The notes under the pieces were generated by a model. It saw only the letters and a program-made list of their open reading frames with translations. It ran no database searches and had not been told where the DNA came from. Position numbers and translations under genes: made by a program. Source: an uncultured Alphaproteobacteria bacterium (GTDB lineage Bacteria; Pseudomonadota; Alphaproteobacteria; CAKMZR01). Taken from it: DNA of 8,136 nt. Below, one piece after another: positions 7,279-8,136 of this stretch; the first letter of the stretch is position 1; every line of letters starts with the position of its first letter. The stretch covers positions 1-8,136 of the forward strand of contig CAKMZR010000065.1 of assembly GCA_929200455.1 (NCBI GenBank), given 5' to 3'.

Positions 7279-7383
7279 CGCCAACCCAAACACTCCCTAG
7301 CCAGACGAACAGCCTTCCGTCCACGCCAAATCAAGCATCCTCTAGCCAGATTGCGTCGCCAACCCAAACACTCCCTAGCCGGA
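7279..7383. repeat. three degenerate 27-nt repeats overlapping the 3' end of the FecR-like gene
   Basis: Units lie at 7279-7305, 7324-7350 and 7357-7383. On the + strand the outer two both begin CGCCAACCCAAACACTCC and differ at one base; the middle copy is more diverged but keeps CGCCAA and CTAGCCAGA. Similarity extends past the outer units (CAGCCTT at 7310-7316 and 7389-7395). Read on the minus strand, the third unit contains the stop codon of the FecR-like gene (7375-7377), and the other units carry TAG at 7342-7344 and 7297-7299, all in the same frame. This looks like repeated duplication of the gene's 3' end into the intergenic region. The gap between ilvD and this gene (7247-7374) otherwise shows only C-rich sequence and no recognisable terminator hairpin with T-run. 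Confidence 0.8.
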
Positions 7384-8118
7384 CTGTGCAGCCTTCGCCT
7401 TAAAAAGAGAATTCATCAACTTCAATTCCCCCTCGTAATCCAACATACGCACCTCTTCCTGCTCAGGCGGTGGAGAACCTCGCGTCAAAACCACACGATT
7501 CTCAGGACCCGCTATCCACGTATCACCATACGCCGTCTGTACCAAAACCAAAGGCCGTATGTTCTCTTCCAACCTCGGAAGAACCACCACCTCCAAATGA
7601 GACTCCCCCGTGCCTCCCGTACGCAAAATCTTTCCCTCCCGGAAAAACAACTTCGCATGCTTGTTCTGTAACGTCCCGTAAGGCGTAATCGTATGCAACC
7701 ATAACTCCTCGCCCTCCCGCAAACCCGTAAGCGGAGGATCCGCCAAAAATCGAGACACCCTCACCGACAAGATCAAACCACCCGTATCCAAATTCCTACC
7801 AGAAAATGACAAAAATCCAGGCCCCTGAAAAGAAACCAACCACCCCTCCTTCAAACGCAAAACCAAACTCCCCCCCTCATCAAACCTCATGCCATCGTGA
7901 AGATACAGCTTCTCAGAAGCCCTCGCAAACCTCCTCGTCTGGTAATTGCCCACGTTGCCGGAAAAATACACACCTCCATCCACAGACAACACCGTCGCCA
8001 CAACCCCTGACTCAAAATCTGTATCTCCCACAAACCTCTCTTGCGACGTCAATTCACGCGGAATACACAAAAATATGACCGCCAACACACAAAAAATAAC
8101 CCTCTCGCCGCTTCTCAT
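7375..8118 (-). CDS. exported FecR-domain-like protein
   Basis: The 247-residue product starts MRSGERVIFCVLAVIFLCIP, a signal peptide or membrane anchor, with a possible cleavage near residue 25 before QERF. Residues about 40-107 resemble the FecR fold: VATVLSVDGGVYF, then LYLHDGMRFDEGGSLVLRLK and WLVSFQGPGFLSFSG, the pattern of short strands with a G-rich turn seen in FecR-domain proteins. The second half (about 115-215) has further beta-rich sequence such as ELWLHTITPYGTLQNKHAKLFF and LVQTAYGDTWIAGPENRVVL, perhaps a second, weaker repeat of the same fold. The residues of the tail are charged and probably helical. No sigma factor (FecI) or TonB receptor is nearby, so a FecIR signalling role is unlikely on context. 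I chose the ATG at 8118 because AGAGG lies 8 nt before it; a TTG two codons earlier is too close to that site. The function is unknown. Confidence 0.75.
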   Translation of the reverse strand: MRSGERVIFCVLAVIFLCIPRELTSQERFVGDTDFESGVVATVLSVDGGVYFSGNVGNYQTRRFARASEKLYLHDGMRFDEGGSLVLRLKEGWLVSFQGPGFLSFSGRNLDTGGLILSVRVSRFLADPPLTGLREGEELWLHTITPYGTLQNKHAKLFFREGKILRTGGTGESHLEVVVLPRLEENIRPLVLVQTAYGDTWIAGPENRVVLTRGSPPPEQEEVRMLDYEGELKLMNSLFKAKAAQSG

Positions 8119-8126
8119 CCACAAAA

Positions 8127-8131
8127 CCTCT
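8127..8131 (-). promoter_or_regulatory. Shine-Dalgarno sequence of the FecR-like gene
   Basis: On the minus strand AGAGG lies 8 nt before the ATG at 8118. It favours that ATG over the TTG at 8124, for which the spacing would be only 2 nt. Confidence 0.55.
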
Positions 8132-8136
8132 AGAAC

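Noticed and set aside
7297..7377. TAG read as a sense codon in this organism
   Set aside because: ynjB, ynjD and ilvD all end with TAG at the length expected for their families, so TAG works as a normal stop.
7279..7383. Short CRISPR array
   Set aside because: There are only three units, the middle one is degenerate, the gaps are unequal and short (18 and 6 nt), and one unit lies in a coding region.
8119..8124. TTG start two codons upstream for the FecR-like gene
   Set aside because: It is only 2 nt from the AGAGG site, while the ATG at 8118 has a suitable 8-nt spacing.

Overview
The window most likely comes from an alphaproteobacterium. The best taxonomic marker is a 59-residue ribosomal protein L32 gene (5112-5291) whose protein carries SGELRRPHHIDLK and MYRGRQ, as in alphaproteobacterial L32. 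It is followed directly by an SDHAF4/DUF1674-type succinate dehydrogenase assembly factor, also typical of that class and of mitochondria. I cannot place the organism below class level.

Layout. Positions 41-1234 (+) encode an exported protein of unknown family with a beta-rich, barrel-like C-terminal part ending in Phe. Positions 1354-5014 (+) hold a complete three-gene ABC importer of the YnjBCD type: periplasmic binding protein, duplicated-fold permease and ATPase. Positions 5112-7246 (+) hold rpmF, the sdhAF4-type gene and ilvD, a compact housekeeping cluster for translation, respiration (complex II flavinylation) and branched-chain amino acid synthesis. Positions 7375-8118 (-) encode an exported FecR-domain-like protein that converges on ilvD. 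The 128-bp gap between these two holds a degenerate repeat that begins inside the 3' end of the FecR-like gene.

Two window-wide properties stand out. First, the + strand is very rich in C and poor in G. This persists across the minus-strand gene, whose own codons are G/T-rich at third positions, so the bias belongs to the DNA strand and not to the genes. Second, clear Shine-Dalgarno sequences are rare on this G-poor strand; ynjB and ilvD have the only convincing ones among the + strand genes.

The most unusual local structure is the repeat at 7279-7383. It has three 27-nt units, each carrying a TAG codon, all in the same reading frame as the end of the FecR-like gene (offsets of 33 and 45 nt). 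No tRNA, rRNA, CRISPR array, insertion sequence or phage gene was seen. I found no convincing evidence of a wholly new biological system; most of the window is a normal chromosomal segment.
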